A stretch of DNA of 64,000 bases from Capnocytophaga bilenii (GTDB lineage Bacteria > Bacteroidota > Bacteroidia > Flavobacteriales > Flavobacteriaceae): the NCBI RefSeq assembly GCF_017565765.1, contig NZ_JAGDYP010000003.1, positions 248,001 through 312,000 of the forward strand, written 5' to 3'. Numbering within the stretch: the stretch's first letter is position 1; the number at the start of each line of letters is the position of its first letter. Under the pieces are notes generated by a model, which was not told the DNA's origin, did no database searches, and saw only the letters and a program-made list of their open reading frames with translations. Positions 33,157 to 42,528 of the stretch are shown here, one piece after another. Both the position numbers and the translations under genes were made by a program.

Positions 33157-34239
33157 ATGAAGAAGTGTCTTTTTCTTGATTATCAAAAATCTGATAAAGC
33201 AGCAGAAAATCGTTTAAGTTTAGTTATGCAAGGCTTTAAAGAAAATAATTTTTCCGTAGATTATATTTATATAGTAAAAAATAAATATATATATATATAT
33301 GATATACTAAAACAAATAATTAGGTATTTTAGATTATTATCTAAGATGGATAAAGGAGATATTCTTTATGTTTATGGTGAAATTCATTTACCTTTTTTAC
33401 TGCTTTATGCAAAAAGAAAAGGAGTTAGAATTTTTACCGAAAGAACAGAATACCCATTTGAAATTATTTTTCCTGAGAAAGTAAGTTATAAGACAAAAAC
33501 ACTAAGTTACCTCTATAGGAAAAGTTTAAAAAAAATGGATTTATTTATCGTTGGAACTTATGCTTTAAAAGAATATTATCAAAGATTTGCAGCAGAGGAA
33601 ACTCAGTTTTTAGTAATACCATTCTTAATTGATTTAACTAAATTTCAAGATGGTATAAATATAAAAAAAGAGAACATTATTACTTATTGTGGTTATATGG
33701 GGAGTAATAATAAGGATGGAGTAGAAAACATTATAGATGTATTTTGTAAAAGTGAGTATGCATATAAAAACTTTAATCTGATTTTAATAGGGGATGCAGC
33801 TCCAGATGAATTTCAAAAGTTAAAAGAAATTGTAGCACAAAGAGATAGTAATAAAAAGATTATTTTTACAGGAAGACTAAAAGAGCATCAAGAAGTAATA
33901 AACTATCTAATGAAATCAAAACTACATATTTTAGCTAAGCCTAATACTAAAAGAAATAAAGGTGCTTTTCCTTCTAAGATAGCAGAATATTTAGCAACAT
34001 CTACACCTTCTATTGTGACAAATGTAGGAGATGTCTCTATTTATCTAAGAGATAATGAGAGTATTTTTTTAGTGGAACCAGATGATAATATGAAATTTTC
34101 TGAAAGACTAACTGATGTTTTAAAAAACAAAGAGCTTATGAGTAAAGTTGGTAAGAAAGGTAGAGAGGTTGTAGAGGAATATACTCCTAAAAAACAAATA
34201 AAAAAAATATTAGAATTTGCTAATTTTGAAAAACAATAA
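33157..34239 (+). CDS. Glycosyltransferase, GT4-like
   Basis: This GT-B glycosyltransferase has 360 residues. The C-terminal donor domain shows I-I-T-Y-C-G-Y-M-G near 172-180, K-I-I-F-T-G-R-L-K-E-H near 228-238, and P-S-K-I-A-E-Y-L-A-T-S-T-P near 268-280, which is the GT4 end of domain with its conserved Glu. It probably adds one sugar of the repeat unit at the cytoplasmic face. From here to about 43.5 kb the DNA is visibly more AT-rich than the flanks. The 3' end overlaps the flippase frame by about 23 bp. Confidence 0.82.
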   Translation: MKKCLFLDYQKSDKAAENRLSLVMQGFKENNFSVDYIYIVKNKYIYIYDILKQIIRYFRLLSKMDKGDILYVYGEIHLPFLLLYAKRKGVRIFTERTEYPFEIIFPEKVSYKTKTLSYLYRKSLKKMDLFIVGTYALKEYYQRFAAEETQFLVIPFLIDLTKFQDGINIKKENIITYCGYMGSNNKDGVENIIDVFCKSEYAYKNFNLILIGDAAPDEFQKLKEIVAQRDSNKKIIFTGRLKEHQEVINYLMKSKLHILAKPNTKRNKGAFPSKIAEYLATSTPSIVTNVGDVSIYLRDNESIFLVEPDDNMKFSERLTDVLKNKELMSKVGKKGREVVEEYTPKKQIKKILEFANFEKQ

Positions 34240-35632
34240 TTTTATAAAATCTTTTTTGATATATGGATTAACATCAGGAATTAGTCGATTTGTATCTTTA
34301 TTGTTAATTCCTTTATATGTCAGGATTTTTTCTACTTCAGAAAATGGAGTAATAGATATGATTCAAACTATAATCCAAGCATCAATGATTTTTGGATTAT
34401 TGCAATTGGAGTCATCACTCCAGCGTTATTATTATGAATTAGATAATAGAAATAGAAAGATAATGATTTCAACGATTATTATTTTTGTATTTGTTTTATC
34501 ATTGTTAATATCTATTTCATTGTGTTTATCAGCAGATAATATTTCAACCTATTTTTTTAAAACAGATCTTTATTCAGTAGAAATTTGTATTGCTGCTATG
34601 ATAATACCACTTATTAATATTAGTATTTTAAACTTTATTATTTTACGTTATAAGAAAAGATCTATTGTTTTTTCAGTAATAACATTTATACAAGTGCTAT
34701 TAACTTCATCTTTAATAATTCTTTTTTCTCTAAATTTTAAATGGGGTATTAAGAGTGTTTTTATAGGACAATTATTTGGTTATTTTTTTGTTATAGTAGC
34801 TCAGTTTGTATATATAAAAAATGATGTTGGGTTTATTTTTAATAAAGAAGCATTAAAAAAATATTTAAAATTTTCTCTGCCGGAGCTCCCAGCTCGGATA
34901 GGAAGTGAAAGTGTTAGTAGAATGAATCGTTTTATATTAATTACATATCTTTCTACTTCTGCATTGGGTATTTATGCAGTAGCTGTAAAGTTTGCTTCTT
35001 CTATAGAACTAATAAATAGTGCTTTTATTATGTCTTGGAAACCTTATATGTATGAATCGCTGAAAACTGATAATTATAAAACAAAATTCTTACAAATATA
35101 CAAAACAACTCTATATTTTTCTTTTTTTATTATAATATCTCTATCATTATACTCACCAGAAATAATTTCTTTGTTTACTACACGAGAATATTATGAGGCA
35201 AAATTTTTATTACCAGGATTATTTTTATTTAATGGCTTATATATTATTAAAAGTGTAGTTGATATAGGGCCAAGTGTTTCTAAAAAAATGATATATGTCA
35301 CTTATATTTATTTTACAGTAGCTATAATAAATATTGTTTTCTTATTTTTAGGAGTCAAAGCTTTTGGATTAAAAGGAGTCGTCTACGCATTGATTTTGAC
35401 AAATTTTATACTTATTATTTTTAGTTGGTACATAACAGAGAGAATACATCCTATTGGATTTGAAATAAAAAAATTCATTATTAAATTTCTGTTATTATCA
35501 TTTATAATATTGATACTAATGAATGTAGAATTGCATTTGGTAATTAGAGTATTTATAAATTTGTTTTTAATGGTGTTTTTTTTAATATATGTATTAAAAA
35601 ATAAAGAATTATGGAGAAAATTGCATTTTTAG
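34217..35632 (+). CDS. Wzx-like polysaccharide flippase
   Basis: This polytopic membrane protein of the MATE/MOP superfamily has about 12-14 hydrophobic helices. The N-terminus Y-G-L-T-S-G-I-S-R-F-V-S-L-L-L-I-P-L-Y near 17-35 is the typical Wzx first helix. It should flip the lipid-linked repeat unit across the inner membrane. The start is uncertain: the frame has no ATG near the beginning, so TTG at 34217 or 34226 must serve, overlapping the glycosyltransferase before it. Together with the polymerase at 40191 it indicates Wzx/Wzy-dependent assembly. Confidence 0.85.
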   Translation: MLILKNNNFIKSFLIYGLTSGISRFVSLLLIPLYVRIFSTSENGVIDMIQTIIQASMIFGLLQLESSLQRYYYELDNRNRKIMISTIIIFVFVLSLLISISLCLSADNISTYFFKTDLYSVEICIAAMIIPLINISILNFIILRYKKRSIVFSVITFIQVLLTSSLIILFSLNFKWGIKSVFIGQLFGYFFVIVAQFVYIKNDVGFIFNKEALKKYLKFSLPELPARIGSESVSRMNRFILITYLSTSALGIYAVAVKFASSIELINSAFIMSWKPYMYESLKTDNYKTKFLQIYKTTLYFSFFIIISLSLYSPEIISLFTTREYYEAKFLLPGLFLFNGLYIIKSVVDIGPSVSKKMIYVTYIYFTVAIINIVFLFLGVKAFGLKGVVYALILTNFILIIFSWYITERIHPIGFEIKKFIIKFLLLSFIILILMNVELHLVIRVFINLFLMVFFLIYVLKNKELWRKLHF

Positions 35633-36708
35633 GAGATTTTGTTTTAACAAATATTATAAATAATAAGAATAGTTATTTTTTAGACTTTATAAAATTTATA
35701 GAAGATAAAAAAATTAAAACTATTATAAACTTAGAATCTCCCGCTATAGAAACAAATATGAAGAGAATAAAAGAAAAGATTACTCTTCATTGTTCAAAAG
35801 AGGATTTAGCTTATTTGAAATGTTTTAACCCTTACCTAATTAATTTATCTAACAATCATATTAATGATTACGGGAATGATTCGGTTGAACTAACTATAAG
35901 AACATTAAAAGATAATAATTTAGCTTATTGGGGAGTTGGATATGATCAAGAAAAAGAAAAAAAAATTTTTTTTAAAGATGAGCAAACAAAAATAATTTAT
36001 CTGAGTTATTGTTCTCGTACATCAGATTTAACAGGAAGTAGATTGTTTGCTGAAAAAGAATTTATAGGGGGGTGGCAAGAAGATATAAATGAGATAGCAT
36101 ATTTCAGAAAAGAAAATAGTAATTATTTTATTATTGTTAATATTCATTGGGGAATTGAGAATATTAAATATCCAGAAACTGAAAAATGTTTATTAGCTAG
36201 AAAAATTATAGATGCTGGAGCAGACTTGATAATAGGACATCATCCTCATATTATACAACCTTTTGAAATATATAAGGGGAAGTACATATTCTACTCTATA
36301 GGGAACTTCTATTTTCCAAGTATTATAGAATTTGAACTACAAGGGAAAACGCAATTATTAGAAACTCTTCCTCATCAAAAAAAAGGAATAGTGCCAATAA
36401 TAGCTGTAGCAGATGAAAAATTGATAATAGAACAAATTTTATTAGTTGAAAATTTGGAATGTAATCAAAAAATAACTAAAAATTTTAAACTACAAAAGAT
36501 TGTAACTAACACATTAATATATAATATTAAAACAAAAAGTTATTATTATATAGGGAAGATTTGTGATTTTATAAGATATAAATTGAAAATAATAATCACT
36601 AATCCTAAATACTTTTTCAAAAATTATTTCAAAAATTATTCTTATGGAAAAGAAATTAGTTATAATACAGGATGGAATGCTTTTCCCTCAGAGGATAAAT
36701 GCATTTGA
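35611..36708 (+). CDS. CapA-family metallophosphatase-like protein
   Basis: The 365-residue protein matches the CapA/PgsA family, named after poly-gamma-glutamate capsule genes and related to calcineurin-like phosphatases. The signature is visible: F-L-G-D-F near 6-10, N-L-E-S-P near 41-45, N-L-S-N-N-H-I-N-D-Y-G near 78-88, N-I-H-W-G near 176-180, and G-H-H-P-H near 210-214 followed by Y-S-I-G-N-F. It lacks a signal peptide, unusual for the family. It overlaps the flippase by 22 bp and the ATP-grasp gene by 65 bp. Confidence 0.85.
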   Translation: MEKIAFLGDFVLTNIINNKNSYFLDFIKFIEDKKIKTIINLESPAIETNMKRIKEKITLHCSKEDLAYLKCFNPYLINLSNNHINDYGNDSVELTIRTLKDNNLAYWGVGYDQEKEKKIFFKDEQTKIIYLSYCSRTSDLTGSRLFAEKEFIGGWQEDINEIAYFRKENSNYFIIVNIHWGIENIKYPETEKCLLARKIIDAGADLIIGHHPHIIQPFEIYKGKYIFYSIGNFYFPSIIEFELQGKTQLLETLPHQKKGIVPIIAVADEKLIIEQILLVENLECNQKITKNFKLQKIVTNTLIYNIKTKSYYYIGKICDFIRYKLKIIITNPKYFFKNYFKNYSYGKEISYNTGWNAFPSEDKCI

Positions 36709-37648
36709 ATCTTTAAAGTTAGAGATTATTACACGAGAATTTCTCAAAAATAATTTTCAAATAATCAATACTACTTTTGAAAAGATTGTTAATAGAGGGG
36801 AACAGATAACAGACAGTTATATTTTTTATGCCAGTTCTCAAATACCTGAAAGAAAGGCTTATATAGATGATGTATTGTATTATTTAAATATGCCTATTAA
36901 TAACAATATACTACTTCCTAAATATGAAATTTTTAAGTGTCACGAAAACAAAGGATTTCAGGAACTATATAAAAATATGATAGGATTGAAAAGTTTAAAT
37001 GGCACTTATCATATAGATAAACAAGAAAATAATGAATTTCCTTTTGTATTGAAGCTATTAGAAGGATATGGTAGCAGAAGTGTTTTTTTAGTAAAAAATA
37101 GTATTTCTTTAAAGAAAATATATCATTCTAAAGTGGTATTAAAAAACAAATATCTTTTATTGAAACACTATCTTAGGTCTTTTTTGGGTAGAAATACAAA
37201 AGAGAAAAAAAATTATGAAATACAATTACAAACAAGGAGATATATAACGCAACCTTTTGTACCTAATCTAGAGTATGACTATAAAGTATTAGTCTTTTTT
37301 GAAAAGGTGTATGTTTTAAAACGTTACGTTAAGAAAAATGACTTTAGAGCTAGCGGAAGTGGTTTATGGGAGTTTACTGATGACAAAAATGTTCCAAAGG
37401 CAGTTTTAGATTTTTCTTACAGCTGTTATGAAAAATTAGATCTTCCCTTTGTTTCCTTAGATATTTGCTCTGATGAGAAACAATGTTATTTAATAGAATT
37501 TCAGGGAAATCATTTTGGTCCTGTTACACTACTTAACTCAAAAGGATATTTTGACTATAACCAATCTTGGAATTTTATAACAAAAACATCTGATTTAGAA
37601 ATAGAAATAGCAAATAGTTTATTGGCATATATTCAAAAAAAGAAATAA
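36644..37648 (+). CDS. ATP-grasp-like ligase paired with CapA
   Basis: The 334-residue protein shows ATP-grasp features in its second half: F-P-F-V-L-K-L-L-E-G-Y-G-S-R-S-V near 129-144 (Lys and glycine loop), Q-P-F-V-P-N near 201-206, D-Y-K-V-L-V near 210-215, and the metal end L-I-E-F-Q-G-N-H-F-G near 292-301. Such ligases often attach an amino acid to a sugar carboxylate. Its 65-bp overlap with CapA and the UDP-uronate genes nearby fit that, but it is inference. It ends the first run of the AT-rich core. Confidence 0.7.
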   Translation: MEKKLVIIQDGMLFPQRINAFESLKLEIITREFLKNNFQIINTTFEKIVNRGEQITDSYIFYASSQIPERKAYIDDVLYYLNMPINNNILLPKYEIFKCHENKGFQELYKNMIGLKSLNGTYHIDKQENNEFPFVLKLLEGYGSRSVFLVKNSISLKKIYHSKVVLKNKYLLLKHYLRSFLGRNTKEKKNYEIQLQTRRYITQPFVPNLEYDYKVLVFFEKVYVLKRYVKKNDFRASGSGLWEFTDDKNVPKAVLDFSYSCYEKLDLPFVSLDICSDEKQCYLIEFQGNHFGPVTLLNSKGYFDYNQSWNFITKTSDLEIEIANSLLAYIQKKK

Positions 37649-37954
37649 ATCTTTTTATTTATAAATATATTTTCTTTATATTTGTAAATTACAATTTAGT
37701 ACAATATTTTTTAATAGACTTTTAAAAGAAATCTTAAACTAGTGATGTCTGTAAAGCCTATTTACTAAATACAAAAGTGAAAAGAATTGTAAAAGATCTA
37801 AGCACATTAAAGGCTGTGTAAAAAACACAATAGCTATTGTTTCTATGGACAAACAGCAGGTGCAACGCTTTTTCTAGAGAGTAAAATTTGTTTTACAAAA
37901 GGCATTTTTTATTGAAGAAAAACAGAATGTAAATTTATAAAATAATAGCTCTAA
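37649..37954. other. Non-coding gap with a promoter-like motif and possible gene remnant
   Basis: The 306-bp gap has TATATTTG at 37677-37684, a good -7 element about 270 bp before the next gene. The part 37780-37890 reads as short broken frames on the plus strand, for example a stretch with M-D-K-Q-Q-V-Q-R-F-F before a stop, which hints at a decayed gene. I could not assign it to a family. Nothing else is seen. Confidence 0.35.
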
Positions 37955-38995
37955 ATGAAAAAAATATTTATAGCAGGAGACTTTTCTTATTACATATATG
38001 AACGATCTGTCATTGAAAGCCTTTCTAGATTGGGATATAATGATATTCAAGAGTTTCATTTTAAAAAATACTTTTCTAATATTATAGGTAAAATAGAAAG
38101 ACATTTTGTTTTTGTAGGGATTTGTACCTTATTAATGAACTTGTGCTTATGGATAAAAGTTTTTATAAAAAAACCTGATATACTATTAGTCTGGCGAGGC
38201 ACTATGGTGCTACCTATTACTTTGTGGTTGATAAAAAAGACTGTAAGCACAACTTTGGTATCATATAATAATGATGACCCTTTTTCTGAATTTTATAAAA
38301 AAAACTTGCAAAAAGTAAGCTGGAAAAATAGAATGAACCAGCGTAGATTATGGACATATTTTGTAAAAGGATTACCTTTTTTTGACCTAAATTTTGTGTA
38401 TCGACAAAAGAATATAGAGGAATATAAGACAGCTGGCGCTAAGCAAGTAAAGCTATTTATGCCTTACTATATTCCTTCACAATTACCACAGCAACCTCAA
38501 ACAAAAGTATATGATATTATATTCATAGGACACTATGAAAAAGATCACAGAGTAACGTGTATTGATGCTCTTTGCCAAGCAAATATATCTATTGCTGTTT
38601 TTGGAGCGGGTTGGGAAAATAAGTTGTCGCATTATAATAAATATATATATCCTATATATGAAAAAGAATACTATGAAACTATTAGCAAGGCAAAGATATC
38701 ATTAGTATTTATGTCTAAGCGTAACAACGATGAATATACCCGCCGTTGTTTTGAAATACCAGCTTGTGGAACAATGATGCTTTCAGAGCGTACCCCTGCC
38801 TTGCAACGATTATATAAAGAGAATGATGAAATAGTCTTTTTTGACACTCCTGATGATTTGGTACAAAAAGCGACATATTATTTGCAAAATAATCGTTATG
38901 AAATAGTTGGGAAGAATAGCCAAAACAGAGCTGCACAAAGTGGTTATGATATAGATAGTAGAGTTAAACAATTATTAAATGATATTTTCGAATGA
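37955..38995 (+). CDS. CgeB-like glycosyltransferase
   Basis: The 346-residue protein has the CgeB/DUF3880-type layout: an N-terminal part with Y-N-N-D-D-P-F near 106-112, then D-I-I-F-I-G-H-Y-E-K-D near 187-197, and a C-terminal R-R-C-F-E-I-P-A-C-G near 261-270 with L-S-E-R-T. These enzymes transfer sugars in spore-coat, glycan and surface-polysaccharide synthesis. The conserved Glu in the F-E-I-P-A-C-G block is the usual donor-binding residue. It overlaps the next glycosyltransferase by 4 bp. Confidence 0.78.
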   Translation: MKKIFIAGDFSYYIYERSVIESLSRLGYNDIQEFHFKKYFSNIIGKIERHFVFVGICTLLMNLCLWIKVFIKKPDILLVWRGTMVLPITLWLIKKTVSTTLVSYNNDDPFSEFYKKNLQKVSWKNRMNQRRLWTYFVKGLPFFDLNFVYRQKNIEEYKTAGAKQVKLFMPYYIPSQLPQQPQTKVYDIIFIGHYEKDHRVTCIDALCQANISIAVFGAGWENKLSHYNKYIYPIYEKEYYETISKAKISLVFMSKRNNDEYTRRCFEIPACGTMMLSERTPALQRLYKENDEIVFFDTPDDLVQKATYYLQNNRYEIVGKNSQNRAAQSGYDIDSRVKQLLNDIFE

Positions 38996-40131
38996 AAACA
39001 TATATTTTTATACAGAACATTATAGCTCCATATAGAGTATCTTTTTTTAATGATCTTTTCACAAAAGGGTTCAATTTTAAAGTATTTTATATGAGAGAAA
39101 GTGAAATGGGGAGAAGTTGGAGGATTGACTTGAAAAAGCTAAATTATCCTCATTTTATTGATACAAAAGGGTTCTATTTTTTTCTTAAGAAAATAGGTTT
39201 TCATTTTCATTTTAATCCTTTTCTTATTTATAGGCTTTTGAAAGAAAAAGAATCTGAACTTATTCTAGGAGGTTCTTGGAATGATATAAATGTAATTACT
39301 TTGTGTGTTTTAAAAAGACTAGGAATTACTAAAAAGAGGTTTCATATATGGTCTGAAGCTAATATGAATACACTTGGTGCTAGGAAAGATAGTTTAATAA
39401 AAAGGACTATTAGAAATTTTGTTTTTAATACTATTGATGGCAATTTTATAGTACCAGGGAAAATGGCGGAGCTAACTTTTGAAAAATGGAATATTAAGCC
39501 TAAAAAATTTGTACATCTTCCTAATTTAATTGATGAAAATGTATTTCAGTTAGAAAATAATTATTTAGAAAAACGTAAACAAAATCCATTGCCAGTTTTT
39601 TTTATACCTATACGCTTAATAGAATCTATAAAAGGAGCACTTAATTTTTTTAATGCTATAGGCATCGAAAATATTAAAAGATCAATATTCCTGATAGCAG
39701 GGGATGGGGATGATGAAGATTTATATAAAGAGTATATAAAAAATAATGAACTACAAGAAAATATATTTTTGTTAGGATTTCAGAATTACCAACAAATAAA
39801 TAATTTATATAATAAAGCTAATATCTTTTTATTACCTTCATTTTCAGATCCATCTCCATTATCTATTGTAGAGGCTTTGAAAATGAAGCTCCCCCTATTA
39901 GTGTCTACATATTGTGGAAATCATTATGAGGCACTTAAAGAAGGTATTAATGGATATGGCTTTAATCCACATAATTCTAATGAAATTAAGGAAAAATACG
40001 AAAAACTAATGTCAGAAAAAGAAATGTTTGATGAATATGGATTAAATAGTTTTCAGATCTATTTGAATAATTTTGATAAAAACACAAGAATTGAAAACTT
40101 TACACGTCAAATGAGAGAAGATAAATTATAG
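38992..40131 (+). CDS. Glycosyltransferase, GT4-like
   Basis: This GT-B fold protein has 379 residues. The donor domain shows P-V-F-F-I-P-I-R-L-I-E-S-I-K-G near 201-215, F-L-L-G-F-Q-N-Y-Q-Q-I-N-N-L-Y near 259-273 and P-S-F-S-D-P-S-P-L-S-I-V-E-A-L near 282-296, with the second Glu of the EX7E motif in the last block. It likely adds one sugar of the repeat unit. It is followed by a 59-bp gap and then the polymerase. Confidence 0.83.
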   Translation: MKTYIFIQNIIAPYRVSFFNDLFTKGFNFKVFYMRESEMGRSWRIDLKKLNYPHFIDTKGFYFFLKKIGFHFHFNPFLIYRLLKEKESELILGGSWNDINVITLCVLKRLGITKKRFHIWSEANMNTLGARKDSLIKRTIRNFVFNTIDGNFIVPGKMAELTFEKWNIKPKKFVHLPNLIDENVFQLENNYLEKRKQNPLPVFFIPIRLIESIKGALNFFNAIGIENIKRSIFLIAGDGDDEDLYKEYIKNNELQENIFLLGFQNYQQINNLYNKANIFLLPSFSDPSPLSIVEALKMKLPLLVSTYCGNHYEALKEGINGYGFNPHNSNEIKEKYEKLMSEKEMFDEYGLNSFQIYLNNFDKNTRIENFTRQMREDKL

Positions 40132-40190
40132 TATAGTAGTTGTTAATATAAGTAAAGGATAAGAACAGAACAAGTTGCTAAATATATAGA

Positions 40191-41501
40191 ATGATGTCAT
40201 ATAGCTATTTGCTTTCTATTTTTGTAAGATTGCTAATATACATATTGGTAATCTTGTATTCTTTTTTTGAAGAATCTTCTAAATTGTTACTGTCGTTAGC
40301 GATAGTAGCCAATCTTTCTATTATATTTAAAACTTATAAGAGTTTGCCTATACTCTTGATGTTTTTGTTTTTTCTTACTTATATAGTAAATGTCATCCCA
40401 TTTTTTTTCATGGGAGAATATATATTTGCTTATCATCCTACAAAAGGTTTTTATGAAACACTACAAATACATACTATTTTTTTATGTACTTTAGACACTT
40501 TTTTGCAACCTATAAAAAAGAACATATATATCAATGAAAAAATACCTCAAGCAAAGAATGTACTTTTATATTTATTTTTAACTGCATTTTTTGTGTTTTT
40601 TCTTCTATTTGCAATAAGAGGAGATACAATTTTAGACACAGGAGGATATGGGCAGCAAGGAAATACAACAAGTCTAGGAGGGGTAGGGGAATATTTTCTT
40701 TTACTTATTCCTTTATTATATATATATAGTGGAAAAAGCTATATAATGAAAAAAATACTTCATATTCTAATGCTCTTGATGAGTGTAAAGTTATTGTTAT
40801 ATGGAGGACGTATTGGAGTATTGATGATGGGGTTGTTATACTTTACATTGTATTATGATACTCAAAAAAATCATATATCATTATTTAAGATTTTTTGTTA
40901 TGTAACTCCCATATTATATATTTTTGTATTAATGGGAGCTATCAGAGGGAATATTACTTTGGCATCAACTTCTTCTTGGTATGAACTTTTTCTTTTGCCT
41001 TTTAGAGGAGATTTTTTAAAAACTTTTAAAGAATTTTTTGGGAACCAGAATGATATTTTTTACTCTTCTACCATACTTAATCAAACAGCTCTGTCAGACA
41101 CCTTAAATGTATATACACGTTTAGAAATATTTTTCTATAATATACTTTCTTTATTTCTACCCTATTCTTGGCTTCCTGAAAAAGCATCTGTAATAACTTA
41201 TATTCAGAAAAATATTGCACATACAGGAGGAGGGGCTCTTATTAGTGCTTATTCATACTTTTACCTTTCTTATCCAGGAGTGATTCTTATAGGTTATTAT
41301 ATAGCTTCTCTAATAAATAAATTACAAAAAAGTAAAAATATTTATTTTATATTGTATAGTATTGTAGTCTTAGCGACCTATCCACGCTGGTTTGGGTATA
41401 ATGCAATTGGATTATTTAAAATATCATTTTATATAATTCCTTTATATTTAGCAACAACATTACTTCTGAAAAAAAATGAAAAACATACTATTCGTGGGTG
41501 A
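40191..41501 (+). CDS. Wzy-like O-antigen / capsule polymerase
   Basis: The 436-residue integral membrane protein has about 11-12 hydrophobic helices. A large periplasmic loop carries G-G-Y-G-Q-Q-G-N-T-T-S-L-G-G near 152-165, and a conserved-looking Y-G-G-R-I-G-V-L-M-M-G near 203-213 is typical of oligosaccharide repeat unit polymerases. A second loop contains H-T-G-G-G-A-L near 344-350. Wzy proteins have little sequence similarity, so the call rests on topology, these motifs and the position in the cluster. It overlaps the next gene by 26 bp. Confidence 0.78.
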   Translation: MMSYSYLLSIFVRLLIYILVILYSFFEESSKLLLSLAIVANLSIIFKTYKSLPILLMFLFFLTYIVNVIPFFFMGEYIFAYHPTKGFYETLQIHTIFLCTLDTFLQPIKKNIYINEKIPQAKNVLLYLFLTAFFVFFLLFAIRGDTILDTGGYGQQGNTTSLGGVGEYFLLLIPLLYIYSGKSYIMKKILHILMLLMSVKLLLYGGRIGVLMMGLLYFTLYYDTQKNHISLFKIFCYVTPILYIFVLMGAIRGNITLASTSSWYELFLLPFRGDFLKTFKEFFGNQNDIFYSSTILNQTALSDTLNVYTRLEIFFYNILSLFLPYSWLPEKASVITYIQKNIAHTGGGALISAYSYFYLSYPGVILIGYYIASLINKLQKSKNIYFILYSIVVLATYPRWFGYNAIGLFKISFYIIPLYLATTLLLKKNEKHTIRG

Positions 41502-42528
41502 ATTGCCTCCTAAAACTATTCACGGAGTAAGTAACTCTAGTGCTATGAATATTAAAATACTTTCACAGTGTTTTAATCTATTTCCTATTGAAGAATACAT
41601 TCCTTTGTCTAATCACAATCAATTTACTCTATCAAAAATAAAGCAAATATACTATATTGTAAGACAAATTAGAAAAAAGGTTAGGCAAACAAGTTTTGAT
41701 TTTTTTTATGCTAATATGGCAATATCATATTTGGGGATGCTTAAGAATATTCTTTACTTAATGGCTTTTAAACAAAAAAGTAAGGGTAAGGCGATTTTTC
41801 ATATTCATCGCGGCGACTTTGAATCTTTTTATAATCATTCTATTATTTCTAAATTGCTTATTAATTTTTTTGTAAAAAGAGCAGATAAACTTATTTTTTT
41901 GAGTGAAACTTTAGTTCCTAAACATTTAGAAGGGAATACAAAGGTATGTTGTTTAGCCAATACTATTATTCCTGAGAGGGAATATCTTATAAGAGAAAAT
42001 AATAAGAACAACTTACTATATTTATCAAACTATATAGCTGAAAAAGGAATTATAGATTTGTTAAATGTTTTCAAAACGATAGAAGATAATAATTTGACAC
42101 TAAATTGCTATGGGAGCTTTACTGATAAAAAGTTAGAAAAACAAATAAGAACTTATCAAAGTAATTCAGTACGTATAAATAGTGTTTTAATAGAAGAAAA
42201 GTTTAATACAATTCATAATGCCGATGCTCTTGTGTTACCTTCTTATAATGAAGGACAACCCTTAATTATCTTAGAAGCTATGATGTGTGGTACTATAGTA
42301 ATAGCTTCTGACGTTGGTGATATTAGAAATATGTTAGGAGATGATTACCCGTTTTTGTTTCAAGCTAAGGATTTGGAAGGGCTAAAAAAAACAATTTATT
42401 TATATCTAAAAACAGATAAAGAAACATTAACAAATCTATCAGAACACTTACAAAAACGATATTTTAAGTTTTATTCAAATAAAATCCATAAAGAAAGAAT
42501 ATTAAAGATATTTGATTATGAAAGTTAG
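41476..42528 (+). CDS. Glycosyltransferase, GT4-like
   Basis: This 350-residue GT-B protein has the N-terminal start L-F-V-G-E-L-P-P-K-T-I-H-G near 5-17, which is a common acceptor-domain motif. In the donor domain, L-L-Y-L-S-N-Y-I-A-E-K-G near 178-189 and L-P-S-Y-N-E-G-Q-P-L-I-I-L-E-A-M near 252-267 carry the conserved Lys and Glu residues of GT4. It probably acts on the lipid-linked repeat unit. The overlap with the polymerase gene suggests coupled translation. Confidence 0.85.
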   Translation: MKNILFVGELPPKTIHGVSNSSAMNIKILSQCFNLFPIEEYIPLSNHNQFTLSKIKQIYYIVRQIRKKVRQTSFDFFYANMAISYLGMLKNILYLMAFKQKSKGKAIFHIHRGDFESFYNHSIISKLLINFFVKRADKLIFLSETLVPKHLEGNTKVCCLANTIIPEREYLIRENNKNNLLYLSNYIAEKGIIDLLNVFKTIEDNNLTLNCYGSFTDKKLEKQIRTYQSNSVRINSVLIEEKFNTIHNADALVLPSYNEGQPLIILEAMMCGTIVIASDVGDIRNMLGDDYPFLFQAKDLEGLKKTIYLYLKTDKETLTNLSEHLQKRYFKFYSNKIHKERILKIFDYES

